A stretch of 64,000 bases of DNA. It comes from Pedobacter ureilyticus (GTDB lineage: Bacteria > Bacteroidota > Bacteroidia > Sphingobacteriales > Sphingobacteriaceae). Location: positions 78,395 to 142,394 of the forward strand of contig NZ_SSHJ01000012.1 of assembly GCF_005925345.1 (NCBI RefSeq), written 5' to 3'. Under the pieces are notes generated by a model. That model saw nothing but the letters and a program-made list of their open reading frames with translations. It had not been told where the DNA came from and did not search any database. This document shows, one piece after another, positions 15,699 through 23,751 of this stretch (position 1 is the first letter of the stretch; every line of letters begins with the position of its first letter). Made by a program: the position numbers and the translations under genes.

Positions 15699-18479
15699 AT
15701 GAAGAAAACTCTACTACTTATCGCTCTCTTTTCTTGCTCACAACTTTTATTTGCACAAAAAGGCAGTGTTACTGGCACCTTACTAGACAGCGCCAACACC
15801 AAAACCACACTAAATTTCGCTACAGTCTCCGTTTTTAAAGGGGCCGATACCGTACTTCACACCTACAAACTATCAGACGACAAGGGTGTATTTAAAATCA
15901 ACAATCTCGAAATAGGTGTGAGCTACCGCTTGGTCATTAACGCATGGATGTACAATGTGCATCGGAAAGAAATTCAGTTAACAGCCAGCCAGCCCAACTT
16001 AAACCTAGGTAACATCCTACTTTCTGAGAAAACCAATACGCTGAATGAGGTGGTGATCCAATCAGAGCGTCCGCCCATTATTGTGCGCAAAGATACCATT
16101 GAGTTCAATGCAGAATCTTTTAAAACTTTGCCAAGTGCAGTAGTTGAAGATTTACTGAAAAAACTTCCAGGTGTTGCTATAGATGGTGATGGCGGTATTA
16201 TGGTAAATGGAAAATCAGTAAGTAAGATTTTGGTAGACGGAAAGGAGTTTTTTGGTGGCGACCAACAAATAGCAACGAAGAATTTGCCCGCAAATATTAT
16301 CGATAAAGTACAGTTGACTGACGACCCCGAGGCGAAACGTAGAGACCCTGATATTGTTGCTGGAAATATCCCGCAGATCATCAATTTAAAACTTAAAAAA
16401 GCTATTAAAAGTGGGGCTTTTGGAAAACTTTATGCTGGCGGCGGACCTAACGACCTTTTCGAGACGGGCGGTATTATGAGTTTCTTTAGAGATACCACAC
16501 AAGTAAGCGTACTGGGTTACGGCAATAATGCCAACAAGCCGGGTTTCAGTATATCGGATGTGATGCGCATTGGCGGCATGCAGAGAGCGGGTGTAAACTC
16601 TACTTCGATCAACTCAGATGGTGCCTTTAGCTTAAATGGGATTTCTTTCGGAGGCTCTATGAACGGAGGGGTACAACAATCTGCAGGTGGAGGTGCAAAC
16701 TTTAATACCCTCACTAAAAAAGGAGTTAAGATTAACGGAAAATACTTTTTAGGTTACAGTGATAACTTCACTAACCAAGAAACCGACATCGATCAAACGC
16801 TGGGCACTAGAAGATTATACATCAATACCAATTCACTACAAACCAATAGAAGCTATAGCCACAACTTTGGCGGCAGAATAGAGGCCAAGCTAGATAGTTT
16901 AACAAAGTTGACCATAGAGCCAAATGTGTCTATCGGGCTTACAAATAACAATGGCACCTTAAAAACTAGCACGTTTAATAATAACTTGGTATTAGAAAGC
17001 GATGGCGATAATACCAGTAAAGTAAAAGGAAATAGTAACGACATTAATTTAAGTACAAGCCTTTGGAAAGACTTTAAAAAAACAGGCAGATCGTTGAACG
17101 TAACGCTAAATCTTTCACGTAGAGAAAACCTAACGGATAATTACACCCTAAACCAGAGCAATTTTTACGATCCGGCTAACCCATCAGAATTTTTAGACCA
17201 ATGGAGGGATAACAACATTTCTTATTTTAATGTTAACCTAAATGCAAATTACAGTGAGCCGATAAGCAAAGTGTTAACTTTTAATATTGCGAGTAATGCT
17301 AATTATATCGACAATAAGAATGCCTTGGCAACCTTCGTAAGAAATCCGAGCAACCAAGCTTATGATATCGCCATACCAAACCTAAGCGAAACTGTAATGC
17401 AGAGCGGCTATAAAACCAATAACCGCGTAAGCTTAAGATGGAAAATAAATAAAGACCTAAATATACAACCAGGCTTTGTCTTTAACACCATCGACCTAAA
17501 AAATGAATTTAATACTGCCGAAGGTTTTAACCAGCGTTTTCAATTCTTTGCCGGGCAACTTACGGTACGTTATAAAAATCTAAACCTAAGCTATTCGCCA
17601 TCATTTAGAGAGGCTTTGGTAACATACCTACAACCCGTAGCAAATAATACCAATCCTTTCTTTATCCAAAACGGTAATCCTAACCTAAAGCCATCAAAAA
17701 CACATCAAGTTAATTTGAACTTGTATAAATACGATACGCAGAAAACATTAAGCTATAATGTGTATCTAGGCGGAAGTGTACAAAATGACGGCGTAATTAT
17801 GTCCAGAGAAATTAGTGACGGTGGTGTGCAAACCGTAACGCCAATTAATCAGGATGGGATTTGGCAGTTTCATAGTAATGGTAATATTTCTAAAGATTTT
17901 AAGGGCACCAAACGACAGTTTACCGTGAGTACCGGATATTGGGGGAACTACAACAGAAGCTTTGTAATTGTAAACGGAAATGCAAGTACTAGTCAACTTA
18001 TTAACGGTGGGCCTAGACTTGGGGGTAGGATTAACTTGAACGATAAATTCGAATTGGGCGAAACTTACAGTTTTGGTTTCAACAAGAGTTTCTACGAAAA
18101 CGATTTCTACACCAATTTGAACTACTACAACCACAGCAGCGATACTGAAGTGATTCTCCGCTTCCCTAAAAAAGTGGTTTGGGAAACTAACTACCGCTTG
18201 CAACACAATACACAAACCGTAAACGGGCAAAACAACACCATTAGCTTTTGGAATGCGGCGGTTACTTTTCTTTTCTTGAAGAATGATAGGTTGCAATTAA
18301 AATGTAGTGTGAACGACATTTTGAACACCAACAACAGACGCTACATCTACCTGAGTGAAAACACTGTAAGAGATATGAGAATAAATAATTTAGGTAGGCA
18401 CGGGCTTTTTACCCTCACTTATAACATCCAAAATTTTGGTGGTAAGGTTGGCGGTAAAGACACCATGTTTAGGTTCTAA
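15699..18479 (+). CDS. Outer-membrane beta-barrel protein with carboxypeptidase-regulatory-like domain
   Basis: A signal peptide (1-19, ending LLFAQ) is followed by a CarboxypepD_reg-like beta-sandwich (about 22-115), a plug-like segment (about 120-230, with LLKKLPGVAIDGDGGIMVNG) and a large C-terminal barrel rich in alternating aromatic strands. This is the TonB-receptor relative often labelled outer membrane protein beta-barrel family (OMP_b-brl_3), 926 residues. No SusD partner is next to it, so the cargo is unknown. It is flanked by terminators, so it is probably its own transcription unit. Confidence 0.85.
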   Translation: MKKTLLLIALFSCSQLLFAQKGSVTGTLLDSANTKTTLNFATVSVFKGADTVLHTYKLSDDKGVFKINNLEIGVSYRLVINAWMYNVHRKEIQLTASQPNLNLGNILLSEKTNTLNEVVIQSERPPIIVRKDTIEFNAESFKTLPSAVVEDLLKKLPGVAIDGDGGIMVNGKSVSKILVDGKEFFGGDQQIATKNLPANIIDKVQLTDDPEAKRRDPDIVAGNIPQIINLKLKKAIKSGAFGKLYAGGGPNDLFETGGIMSFFRDTTQVSVLGYGNNANKPGFSISDVMRIGGMQRAGVNSTSINSDGAFSLNGISFGGSMNGGVQQSAGGGANFNTLTKKGVKINGKYFLGYSDNFTNQETDIDQTLGTRRLYINTNSLQTNRSYSHNFGGRIEAKLDSLTKLTIEPNVSIGLTNNNGTLKTSTFNNNLVLESDGDNTSKVKGNSNDINLSTSLWKDFKKTGRSLNVTLNLSRRENLTDNYTLNQSNFYDPANPSEFLDQWRDNNISYFNVNLNANYSEPISKVLTFNIASNANYIDNKNALATFVRNPSNQAYDIAIPNLSETVMQSGYKTNNRVSLRWKINKDLNIQPGFVFNTIDLKNEFNTAEGFNQRFQFFAGQLTVRYKNLNLSYSPSFREALVTYLQPVANNTNPFFIQNGNPNLKPSKTHQVNLNLYKYDTQKTLSYNVYLGGSVQNDGVIMSREISDGGVQTVTPINQDGIWQFHSNGNISKDFKGTKRQFTVSTGYWGNYNRSFVIVNGNASTSQLINGGPRLGGRINLNDKFELGETYSFGFNKSFYENDFYTNLNYYNHSSDTEVILRFPKKVVWETNYRLQHNTQTVNGQNNTISFWNAAVTFLFLKNDRLQLKCSVNDILNTNNRRYIYLSENTVRDMRINNLGRHGLFTLTYNIQNFGGKVGGKDTMFRF

Positions 18480-18503
18480 AATGGTTAATAGTTAATTAAG
18501 ATC

Positions 18504-18536
18504 AAAGACCGTGGATGCGGTCTTTTCTTTTTTTTG
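18504..18536 (+). terminator. Intrinsic terminator after the beta-barrel gene
   Basis: AAAGACCG (18504-18511) pairs perfectly with CGGTCTTT (18518-18525) across a six-base loop, followed by a C-interrupted T-run to 18535. Confidence 0.85.
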
Positions 18537-18569
18537 CTATTTTTAATATTCCTCAAAAACCTATGGAAG

Positions 18570-19160
18570 ATGGCTGAGAAATTCCAAAACAAATACCGAA
18601 TTCCGTCGGCACGTGCCGCTTGGTGGGATTATGGCCTAAATGCCACTTATTTTATAACCATTTGTACCAAAGACCGCAAGCATTACTTTGGCAAGGTGGT
18701 TAGCGGCGAAATGATTTTATCTCCCTTTGGGAAATTTGCGCAGCAATGCTGGAATGAAATACCTTTACATTTTCCTTTCGTGATATTGGATGAATTTGTG
18801 GTGATGCCTAATCATATTCATGGGATTATCATTATTGATAAAATGGATGATGATACGCTGGGTGTAAAGACGCAAAATTTTGCGTCTCCTGATGGCATGA
18901 AATCAAAAGAGACACAAGATTTTGTGTCTCTACCAGACGGTGCAAATAACAAATTCGGGCCTCAATCTCAAAATCTGGCATCTATTATCCGTGGATTTAA
19001 AATTGGCGTAACCAAATTGGTCCGTACACAAAATCCTAATTTTGCTTGGCAACCTCGTTATCACGACCATATCATCCGCGACCAAAAGGCCTACGAAAAC
19101 ATTTCAAATTACATCAGAAATAATCCATCTAATTGGGAAAAAGATAAATTCAATCTTTGA
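18570..19160 (+). CDS. REP-associated tyrosine transposase (Y1, IS200-like fold)
   Basis: Starting at ATG 18570 gives 196 residues beginning MAEKFQNKYRIPSARAAWWD. The HUH motif is VMPNHIHGIIII with His82 and His84, and the region YHDHIIRDQKAYENISNYIR (about 164-183) contains the candidate catalytic tyrosines, followed by NNP. This is the RAYT type, single-copy transposases that act on REP palindromes. Residues 100-121 replace the usual short linker with peptide encoded by two DNA palindromes (see that entry). An alternative TTG start upstream overlaps the previous terminator and is less likely. No IS ends are seen around the gene. Confidence 0.85.
   Translation: MAEKFQNKYRIPSARAAWWDYGLNATYFITICTKDRKHYFGKVVSGEMILSPFGKFAQQCWNEIPLHFPFVILDEFVVMPNHIHGIIIIDKMDDDTLGVKTQNFASPDGMKSKETQDFVSLPDGANNKFGPQSQNLASIIRGFKIGVTKLVRTQNPNFAWQPRYHDHIIRDQKAYENISNYIRNNPSNWEKDKFNL
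18868..18931. repeat. Two REP-like palindromes inside the transposase gene
   Basis: The first, 18868-18887, is a perfect 20-base palindrome with half-site AGACGCAAAA. The second, 18908-18931, is a 24-base palindrome with half-site AGAGACACAA and one central mismatch. Both keep the reading frame and encode the related peptides KTQNFAS and ETQDFVS. They look like two copies of one element inserted in the gene, then diverged. Confidence 0.9.
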
Positions 19161-19190
19161 TAAAAAATTAATCAAACAAAACCCACAAAA

Positions 19191-19215
19191 AAGCCCCGAA
19201 CAAAATTCGGGGCTT
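19191..19215 (-). terminator. Intrinsic terminator between convergent genes
   Basis: AAGCCCCGAA (19191-19200) pairs perfectly with TTCGGGGCTT (19206-19215), loop of five. The T-run is on the minus strand (A-run at 19184-19192), so it mainly ends the unknown gene at 19219-19848, though the stem also faces the transposase gene. Confidence 0.85.
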
Positions 19216-19218
19216 CCA

Positions 19219-19848
19219 CTATATCTTCTCTCCTTTTTCGAGTTTCTCTTTTCTATGCTCTTGTGATAGATAATGTAACAAGGTATTTAAAACCACCGCA
19301 TTCCAATCATTATGCAAACTCACATTGATGTTTTTCTTTTTATCGTACATATCTTGCACATGCAAAATGCCTTTATCTAAAAAATATTTGGTTTGGCTCC
19401 AAGGCAAAATGGTTGTTTTGGTCTTACCTAAAAACCATGTTTTATACGACACTTCAAAACCTCGATAATCAAATTTGGCAGCACCAACTTCTAATTGCTC
19501 TTGGTTATTCAGCTTCTCTATAAATTCATTTACCAAGTGTTTTTTTACATACTGCCACAAACCCGACATGATGTAATAATACGTATGATCTTCCTCCAAA
19601 AGTTCTTCAACCTTGCTACTTTCGAACTGCACACTTAACGATTTACCATCCTTACCTTTTACGTCAATGGTATATTTCTTTTTAGTAGGTTTTTTTACCG
19701 GCCCAATTAAAGAAACCCCATATTTTACCGCAGCGACATCTGCGCAGGCAATACGGGTTTGATTTACCTCAATAACTTCGGCTGTAATTTTTACTTTTTG
19801 CTTTGATGAAGGAATGACGATATCTACGTCGAAATTGTGGTGTTGCAT
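19219..19848 (-). CDS. Protein of unknown function, 209 residues
   Basis: I do not recognise the family. There is no signal peptide or membrane helix. The N-terminal half is beta-rich with a Lys-rich stretch PVKKPTKKKYTIDVKGKDGK (about 51-70). The middle has an aromatic cluster HTYYYIMSGLWQYVKKHLV (about 88-106). The C-terminal half (about 125-180, RGFEVSYKTWFLGKTKTTI to ILHVQDMYDKKKN) resembles a PH-like or YcxB-like strand pattern, but this is only impression. Codon use matches its neighbours. It is bounded by a terminator and the chloride-channel-type gene, transcribed the same way 56 bp upstream. Confidence 0.6.
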   Translation of the reverse strand: MQHHNFDVDIVIPSSKQKVKITAEVIEVNQTRIACADVAAVKYGVSLIGPVKKPTKKKYTIDVKGKDGKSLSVQFESSKVEELLEEDHTYYYIMSGLWQYVKKHLVNEFIEKLNNQEQLEVGAAKFDYRGFEVSYKTWFLGKTKTTILPWSQTKYFLDKGILHVQDMYDKKKNINVSLHNDWNAVVLNTLLHYLSQEHRKEKLEKGEKI

Positions 19849-19903
19849 GGGTTCGAATATACAGATATTTTAGGAATACAAAATACCTATTAACTGTGAT
19901 TTT

Positions 19904-21205
19904 TTAAATTTCATCGATACGTTTACCGGTATAAAACAAGTACCTTCTGTGTTTCGGTTCGCCAATAACCTGTTGGCCGTAAATACCAGTATGTCCAGAC
20001 AATAGGTAGGAAACGATACAAGCAATCCCCGCGTAGATACCACATTGCGCACCAAACAATTCTATAGCCATAAGTGTACAGGCGATGGGTGTATTGGTGG
20101 CGCCCGCAAACACAGCCACAAAGCCTATTCCGGCGGCCAAGGCTACCGGAAGGGGAATAAAGAACGCTAGGGCACTGCCTAATGTAGCACCAATAAAAAA
20201 CAGTGGTGTTACTTCGCCTCCTTTAAAACCTGCAGATAGGGTGAGAATCGTTAATGCCATTTTTATCGCAAAACTGTACATCGGCATTTCGTGCTCAAAC
20301 GCCTCTACAATGGTAGGTATGCCCAAACCAATATATTTTGTGGTGCCCGATAAATAGATAATTACAACTAAAATTACGCCGCCTACTACCGGCCGTATTG
20401 GAGGATAATTAATTTTTTTGAATGCCTTGGTAGCAAAGTGTATGCCTTTACTAAAAGCAGCCGCACACAAGCCAAAAATTACTCCTGCAATAACGGTATA
20501 TGCGAGGTTCGCAAATGACATATCAGGTACAACATCAATATGGTAATGCGTATGCGGCGTGCCCCAAAGTTTAGTAACCACATCGGCGATAACGGCTGCA
20601 GCAAAAGCTGGAAAAATAGCGTCGTATTTTAATTTTCCAATCAAGAAAAACTCCATGGCAAATATGGCTCCCGCCAAAGGCGTACCAAACACCGAACCAA
20701 AACCGGCAGCAATAGCGGAAATGATCAAAATCCTTCGCTCTTCGTTACTAAGCTTAAAGGGCTTGCTCAACTGGTCGGCAATAGCACCAGCCATTTGTAG
20801 TGCAGTACCTTCTCGTCCGGCAGAGCCGCCAAACAAATGTGTAATGATGGTGCCTAAGTAAACAAAGGGCATCATCTTAAAAGGAATAGTTTGTTTGGGT
20901 TGGTGTATGGTATCGATGAGCAAATTATTACCTGCAGCTACCTCTTTACCATAATAATGATAAAGCAAACCAATAGCCAAGCCCGCTAGCGGTAGCAAAG
21001 CGATGATCCATAAGTGAGACTCCCGATAGTTAGTTACCCAGTTTAGCGATTGCAAAAATCCAGCCGATGCGGTACCAATAAGTACACCCACCACCGAGGT
21101 AATAACAATCCATTTGAATAGATACGGGACAGCACCGTATTGACGAAAGAAGGCTAAAAAACGAATTTTACTGCTTTTAGTAATTGATTTTGGCTTTTTT
21201 GACAT
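19904..21205 (-). CDS. CLC family antiporter, CLC-F (fluoride/proton) type
   Basis: The 433-residue protein has the CLC fold with about 10-12 helices. The gating glutamate is Glu132 in GGSAGREGTALQ, and GFKGGEVTPLFFIGATLG is the second anion-path helix. In place of the chloride-type GSGIP motif it has AGNNLL (Gly92-Asn93-Asn94), the pattern I associate with CLC-F fluoride exporters. A fluoride riboswitch sits directly upstream, which makes export of cytoplasmic fluoride the best assignment. It is in a single-gene unit; a good Shine-Dalgarno (AGGAGA) precedes the ATG. Confidence 0.85.
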   Translation of the reverse strand: MSKKPKSITKSSKIRFLAFFRQYGAVPYLFKWIVITSVVGVLIGTASAGFLQSLNWVTNYRESHLWIIALLPLAGLAIGLLYHYYGKEVAAGNNLLIDTIHQPKQTIPFKMMPFVYLGTIITHLFGGSAGREGTALQMAGAIADQLSKPFKLSNEERRILIISAIAAGFGSVFGTPLAGAIFAMEFFLIGKLKYDAIFPAFAAAVIADVVTKLWGTPHTHYHIDVVPDMSFANLAYTVIAGVIFGLCAAAFSKGIHFATKAFKKINYPPIRPVVGGVILVVIIYLSGTTKYIGLGIPTIVEAFEHEMPMYSFAIKMALTILTLSAGFKGGEVTPLFFIGATLGSALAFFIPLPVALAAGIGFVAVFAGATNTPIACTLMAIELFGAQCGIYAGIACIVSYLLSGHTGIYGQQVIGEPKHRRYLFYTGKRIDEI

Positions 21206-21236
21206 GATTCTCCTGATTAAATGTGAAGCATTTATT

Positions 21237-21290
21237 AACCAGGCGCCATCAGCTTTTTAGGGCGGTTCGAATAGGAAGACACCATTTCCT
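21237..21290 (-). promoter_or_regulatory. Fluoride riboswitch (crcB motif)
   Basis: Read on the minus strand, GGAAATGGTGTCTTCC is followed by AACCGC, a short loop and GCTGATGGCGCC. This matches the crcB-motif consensus, in which a GG.GATGG.G..C.CC hairpin precedes AACCGC and GCTGATG.CGCC. GGAA/UUCC forms the first hairpin stem with compensatory changes from the consensus. GGUGUC can pair with GGCGCC to give the pseudoknot-closing helix, with two wobble pairs. An AAATG-CTTCA-CATTT hairpin just before the AGGAGA site could be the expression platform. It lies 32-85 bases before the CLC-F start, exactly where it would control that gene. Confidence 0.88.
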
Positions 21291-21295
21291 TAGCA

Positions 21296-21302
21296 CAAAG
21301 TA
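21296..21302 (-). promoter_or_regulatory. Probable minus-7 box for the fluoride-riboswitch transcript
   Basis: TACTTTG on the minus strand (one base short of TAnnTTTG) ends six bases before the riboswitch begins, so transcription would start at the aptamer's 5' edge. No clear minus-33 TTTG is seen. Confidence 0.4.
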
Positions 21303-21313
21303 AATGAAAATTT

Positions 21314-21452
21314 GCCACAGATGCACAGCTATTTTTTTTTCTTATCGTTTAAAAGATAAAATTCAGCACAAAATGAAAATTTTTGCACCTTTCAACTCTC
21401 CGCTATCTTCACGCTATTGCGATGGCAAAATGGCTATCTGTGCATCTGTGGC
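21314..21452. repeat. Long inverted repeat, copy 2 of the GCCACAGATGCACAG family
   Basis: Perfect 15-bp arms GCCACAGATGCACAG (21314-21328) and CTGTGCATCTGTGGC (21438-21452) enclose 109 bp. It occupies the spacer between the divergent/tandem CLC-F and hutU genes. No coding content is credible inside, so a MITE-like or REP-type element is likely. Confidence 0.8.
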
Positions 21453-21457
21453 TAAAA

Positions 21458-23098
21458 CTATAATCCCAACCTATGCTTTCTTAGTGTATCTTTTGCAATA
21501 TCATAGCCAGCATCTGCATGGCGAATTACACCCATCGCCGGGTCGTTGTGCAATACCCGTTTCAATCTTTTAGCCGCATCTTCCGTTCCATCGGCCACAA
21601 TTACCATCCCAGCGTGGATAGAATAGCCAATGCCCACACCACCGCCGTGATGTAACGAAACCCAACTTGCGCCCCCAGCCGTGTTGATCAAGGCATTTAA
21701 AATTGGCCAGTCGGCTACGGCATCCGAACCATCTAGCATGGCTTCGGTTTCTCTATTTGGCGAAGCCACAGAGCCAGTATCTAAATGGTCACGACCAATA
21801 ACGATAGGTGCTTTTACCTTACCTTCGGCTACCAATTTATTAAAGGCCAAACCAGCTATTTCCCGTTCGCCCTGCCCCAGCCAACAAATTCGGGCTGGCA
21901 AACCTTGAAAAGCGATACGTTCTTGCGCCATGGTAATCCATCGTTTCAAACTTTCGTTTTCTGGAAATAATTCTAAAATTACTTTATCAGTTTCGTAAAT
22001 ATCTTGAGGGTCGCCACTTAAAGCAGCCCAACGGAAAGGCCCTTTACCTTCGCAGAACAACGGACGAACATAAGCAGGCACAAAACCAGGAAAATCAAAA
22101 GCATTTTTTACACCGACCTCTAATGCTCGGCCACGTAAGTTATTACCATAATCAAAAGTGATTGCACCTCTTTTTTGCAGCTCCAACATCTGTTCTACGT
22201 GTTTCGCCATGGTTGCGTAACTGCGTTTAACGTATTCTTCCGGATCTTTCAAGCGCAAATCCGAAGCTTCGGCAACAGACAATCCTTCCGGAAAATATCC
22301 AATTAACGGATCATGTGCTGAGGTTTGGTCGGTTAAAGTATCTGGAGTGATATCCCTATCGATCAATCGCTGCAAAAGCTCCACAGCATTGCAAACCACG
22401 CCGATAGAAATCGCCTTTTCTTCCTTCTTATATTGTAATGCTTTGTCAATTGCCTCATCAATATCATAGGCAATTTCATCGATATACCGAGTTGCTAAAC
22501 GTTTTTGGATACGCCATTCTTCTACATCTGCCGCTAGACAAACACCTTCGTTCATGGTAATGGCTAAAGGTTGTGCCCCACCCATGCCTCCTAAACCAGC
22601 AGTTACGTTGAGTTTTCCTTTTAAATTTCCATCGAAATGCTTTTTGGCCAAAGCTGCATAGGTTTCGTAAGTGCCTTGCACGATGCCTTGCGAGCCAATG
22701 TATATCCACGAACCAGCAGTCATTTGCCCGTACATCATCAAACCTTTATCTTCCAACTCGTCGAAATGTTGTTGTGTAGCCCATTTTGGCACCAATTGCG
22801 AATTGGATATCAATACTCTCGGTGCATCTTTATGCGTTGGCAAAACACCTACAGGTTTTCCAGATTGGATGAGCAAAGTTTCATCATCTTCCAAGTTTTT
22901 CAACGCTTTAATGATGAGTTCCAGTGCCTCTTTATTCCTTGCCGCTTTACCTCGTCCTCCGTACACAATTAAATCTTCGGGTCTTTCTGCAACTGCCGGA
23001 TCTAGGTTGTTCAACAACATCCTTAATGCCGCTTCTTGTACCCAACCTTTGCAGTTTAAAGTTGCTCCGTGCGGTGTTTGACTTTCTTTCAGGTTCAT
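21458..23098 (-). CDS. hutU: Urocanate hydratase
   Basis: This 546-residue protein is urocanate hydratase (EC 4.2.1.49), the second step of histidine breakdown, turning urocanate into imidazolone propionate with tightly bound NAD. The family start is clear ([20 protein letters not shown]), the NAD-binding [19 protein letters not shown] lies near 168-186, and the C-terminal catalytic stretch with [15 protein letters not shown] and [10 protein letters not shown] is intact. Length is normal. hutH is 3 kb away on the same strand, but hutI and hutG are not in this window, so the pathway is split. Confidence 0.95.
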   Translation of the reverse strand: MNLKESQTPHGATLNCKGWVQEAALRMLLNNLDPAVAERPEDLIVYGGRGKAARNKEALELIIKALKNLEDDETLLIQSGKPVGVLPTHKDAPRVLISNSQLVPKWATQQHFDELEDKGLMMYGQMTAGSWIYIGSQGIVQGTYETYAALAKKHFDGNLKGKLNVTAGLGGMGGAQPLAITMNEGVCLAADVEEWRIQKRLATRYIDEIAYDIDEAIDKALQYKKEEKAISIGVVCNAVELLQRLIDRDITPDTLTDQTSAHDPLIGYFPEGLSVAEASDLRLKDPEEYVKRSYATMAKHVEQMLELQKRGAITFDYGNNLRGRALEVGVKNAFDFPGFVPAYVRPLFCEGKGPFRWAALSGDPQDIYETDKVILELFPENESLKRWITMAQERIAFQGLPARICWLGQGEREIAGLAFNKLVAEGKVKAPIVIGRDHLDTGSVASPNRETEAMLDGSDAVADWPILNALINTAGGASWVSLHHGGGVGIGYSIHAGMVIVADGTEDAAKRLKRVLHNDPAMGVIRHADAGYDIAKDTLRKHRLGL

Positions 23099-23118
23099 AT
23101 ATTTGGTTATATTTTTTT

Positions 23119-23163
23119 GTTTACCACCTTAGATACCTAAGAAAACCTAAGGCTGAGGTAAAC
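23119..23163. repeat. Small inverted repeat in the hutU upstream spacer
   Basis: GTTTACC (23119-23125) and GGTAAAC (23157-23163) are complementary, with internal CCTTAG/CCTAAGG half-sites. A further CCTAAAGTGG variant follows near 23170. Confidence 0.5.
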
Positions 23164-23285
23164 TAAAGTGCCTAAAGTGGTGTATTTCATCAACGAATAG
23201 TCATAGAAATCTAAAATCGTAATTCTAAATTCGTAAATACCTTCATTGTTACAAATTCAAATCTAATGAATAATTATTATTTGAT

Positions 23286-23293
23286 TAATTTTG
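23286..23293 (+). promoter_or_regulatory. Minus-7 box placing a start next to the His/Cys-rich gene ATG
   Basis: TAATTTTG fits TAnnTTTG perfectly, and the ATG at 23301 follows after only seven bases, implying a leaderless or nearly leaderless transcript. No well-spaced TTTG is seen upstream. Confidence 0.4.
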
Positions 23294-23300
23294 CATTTGC

Positions 23301-23636
23301 ATGCGAGCGAAGAAGCGTCAATTCTTAAAACAACTTTTTGCGGTGATAATCCTAGCGATATTTTCGTTGGCTATTACACCTTGGGGAGCCTTGCATCATC
23401 ATGAAAGCGAAAGCATTGTTCATGAGAAAAACTGTACACATACGGTACATGTCAAAACATCTACTGAAACTTGTTTGATTTGCAAAGCACATTTTGAGAA
23501 AAGCTTTACCGCCGATTTCCAAAATTACCTGGCTTACTTAAAGAGCAATCAGGTTAAAACAGTATTTCCATTAGTTGGCAATTCCTTTACAGAAATTATT
23601 GCCAGTTGCCTGCGTGGTCCTCCTAGCGTTTCATAA
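23301..23636 (+). CDS. Small exported His/Cys-rich protein upstream of a TonB receptor
   Basis: The 111-residue product has a basic start and one hydrophobic signal segment (about 8-28). The mature part is metal-ligand rich: LHHHESESIVHEKNCTHTVH (about 31-50), then CLICKAHFEKSF with a CxxC. It ends CLRGPPSVS, a tail reminiscent of copper-related small proteins such as DUF2946, though I cannot confirm homology. It is 116 bp before the TonB receptor in the same direction, with a strong hairpin between. A role in metal capture or sensing at the envelope is inferred. Confidence 0.7.
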   Translation: MRAKKRQFLKQLFAVIILAIFSLAITPWGALHHHESESIVHEKNCTHTVHVKTSTETCLICKAHFEKSFTADFQNYLAYLKSNQVKTVFPLVGNSFTEIIASCLRGPPSVS

Positions 23637-23653
23637 ACAAACTTTCATTCGTT

Positions 23654-23689
23654 TAGCTTATCTGTTGCCAAAGGCGATGAGATAGGCTA
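23654..23689 (+). promoter_or_regulatory. Strong intercistronic RNA hairpin before the TonB receptor
   Basis: TAGCTTATCTGTTGCC pairs with GGCGAT-G-AGATAGGCTA over 16 pairs (with wobbles and one bulged G) around an AAA loop. No T-run follows, so it is not a standard terminator. It may stabilise or process the mRNA, or act with a regulator. Confidence 0.65.
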
Positions 23690-23751
23690 ATTCAACTATT
23701 CATTATTTACTCCTCAATGGTCTAAATCCGTTGAGCTATATTTTTTCGTTT

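Noticed and set aside
17766..18296. A 176-codon minus-strand frame
   Set aside because: It lies entirely antisense to the barrel protein gene, whose frame has the clear domain signature.
18534..18569. Longer transposase start at TTG 18534
   Set aside because: It would begin inside the preceding terminator's T-run, and the ATG at 18570 gives the conserved N-terminus.
19840..19870. tRNA-like GGGTTCGAATAT
   Set aside because: It resembles a T-loop only by chance; no acceptor or anticodon arms surround it and it overlaps a start codon. No tRNA was found anywhere in the window.
21304..21573. An 89-codon plus-strand frame overlapping the hutU 3' end
   Set aside because: It begins inside the long inverted repeat, runs antisense through hutU and has no family features.
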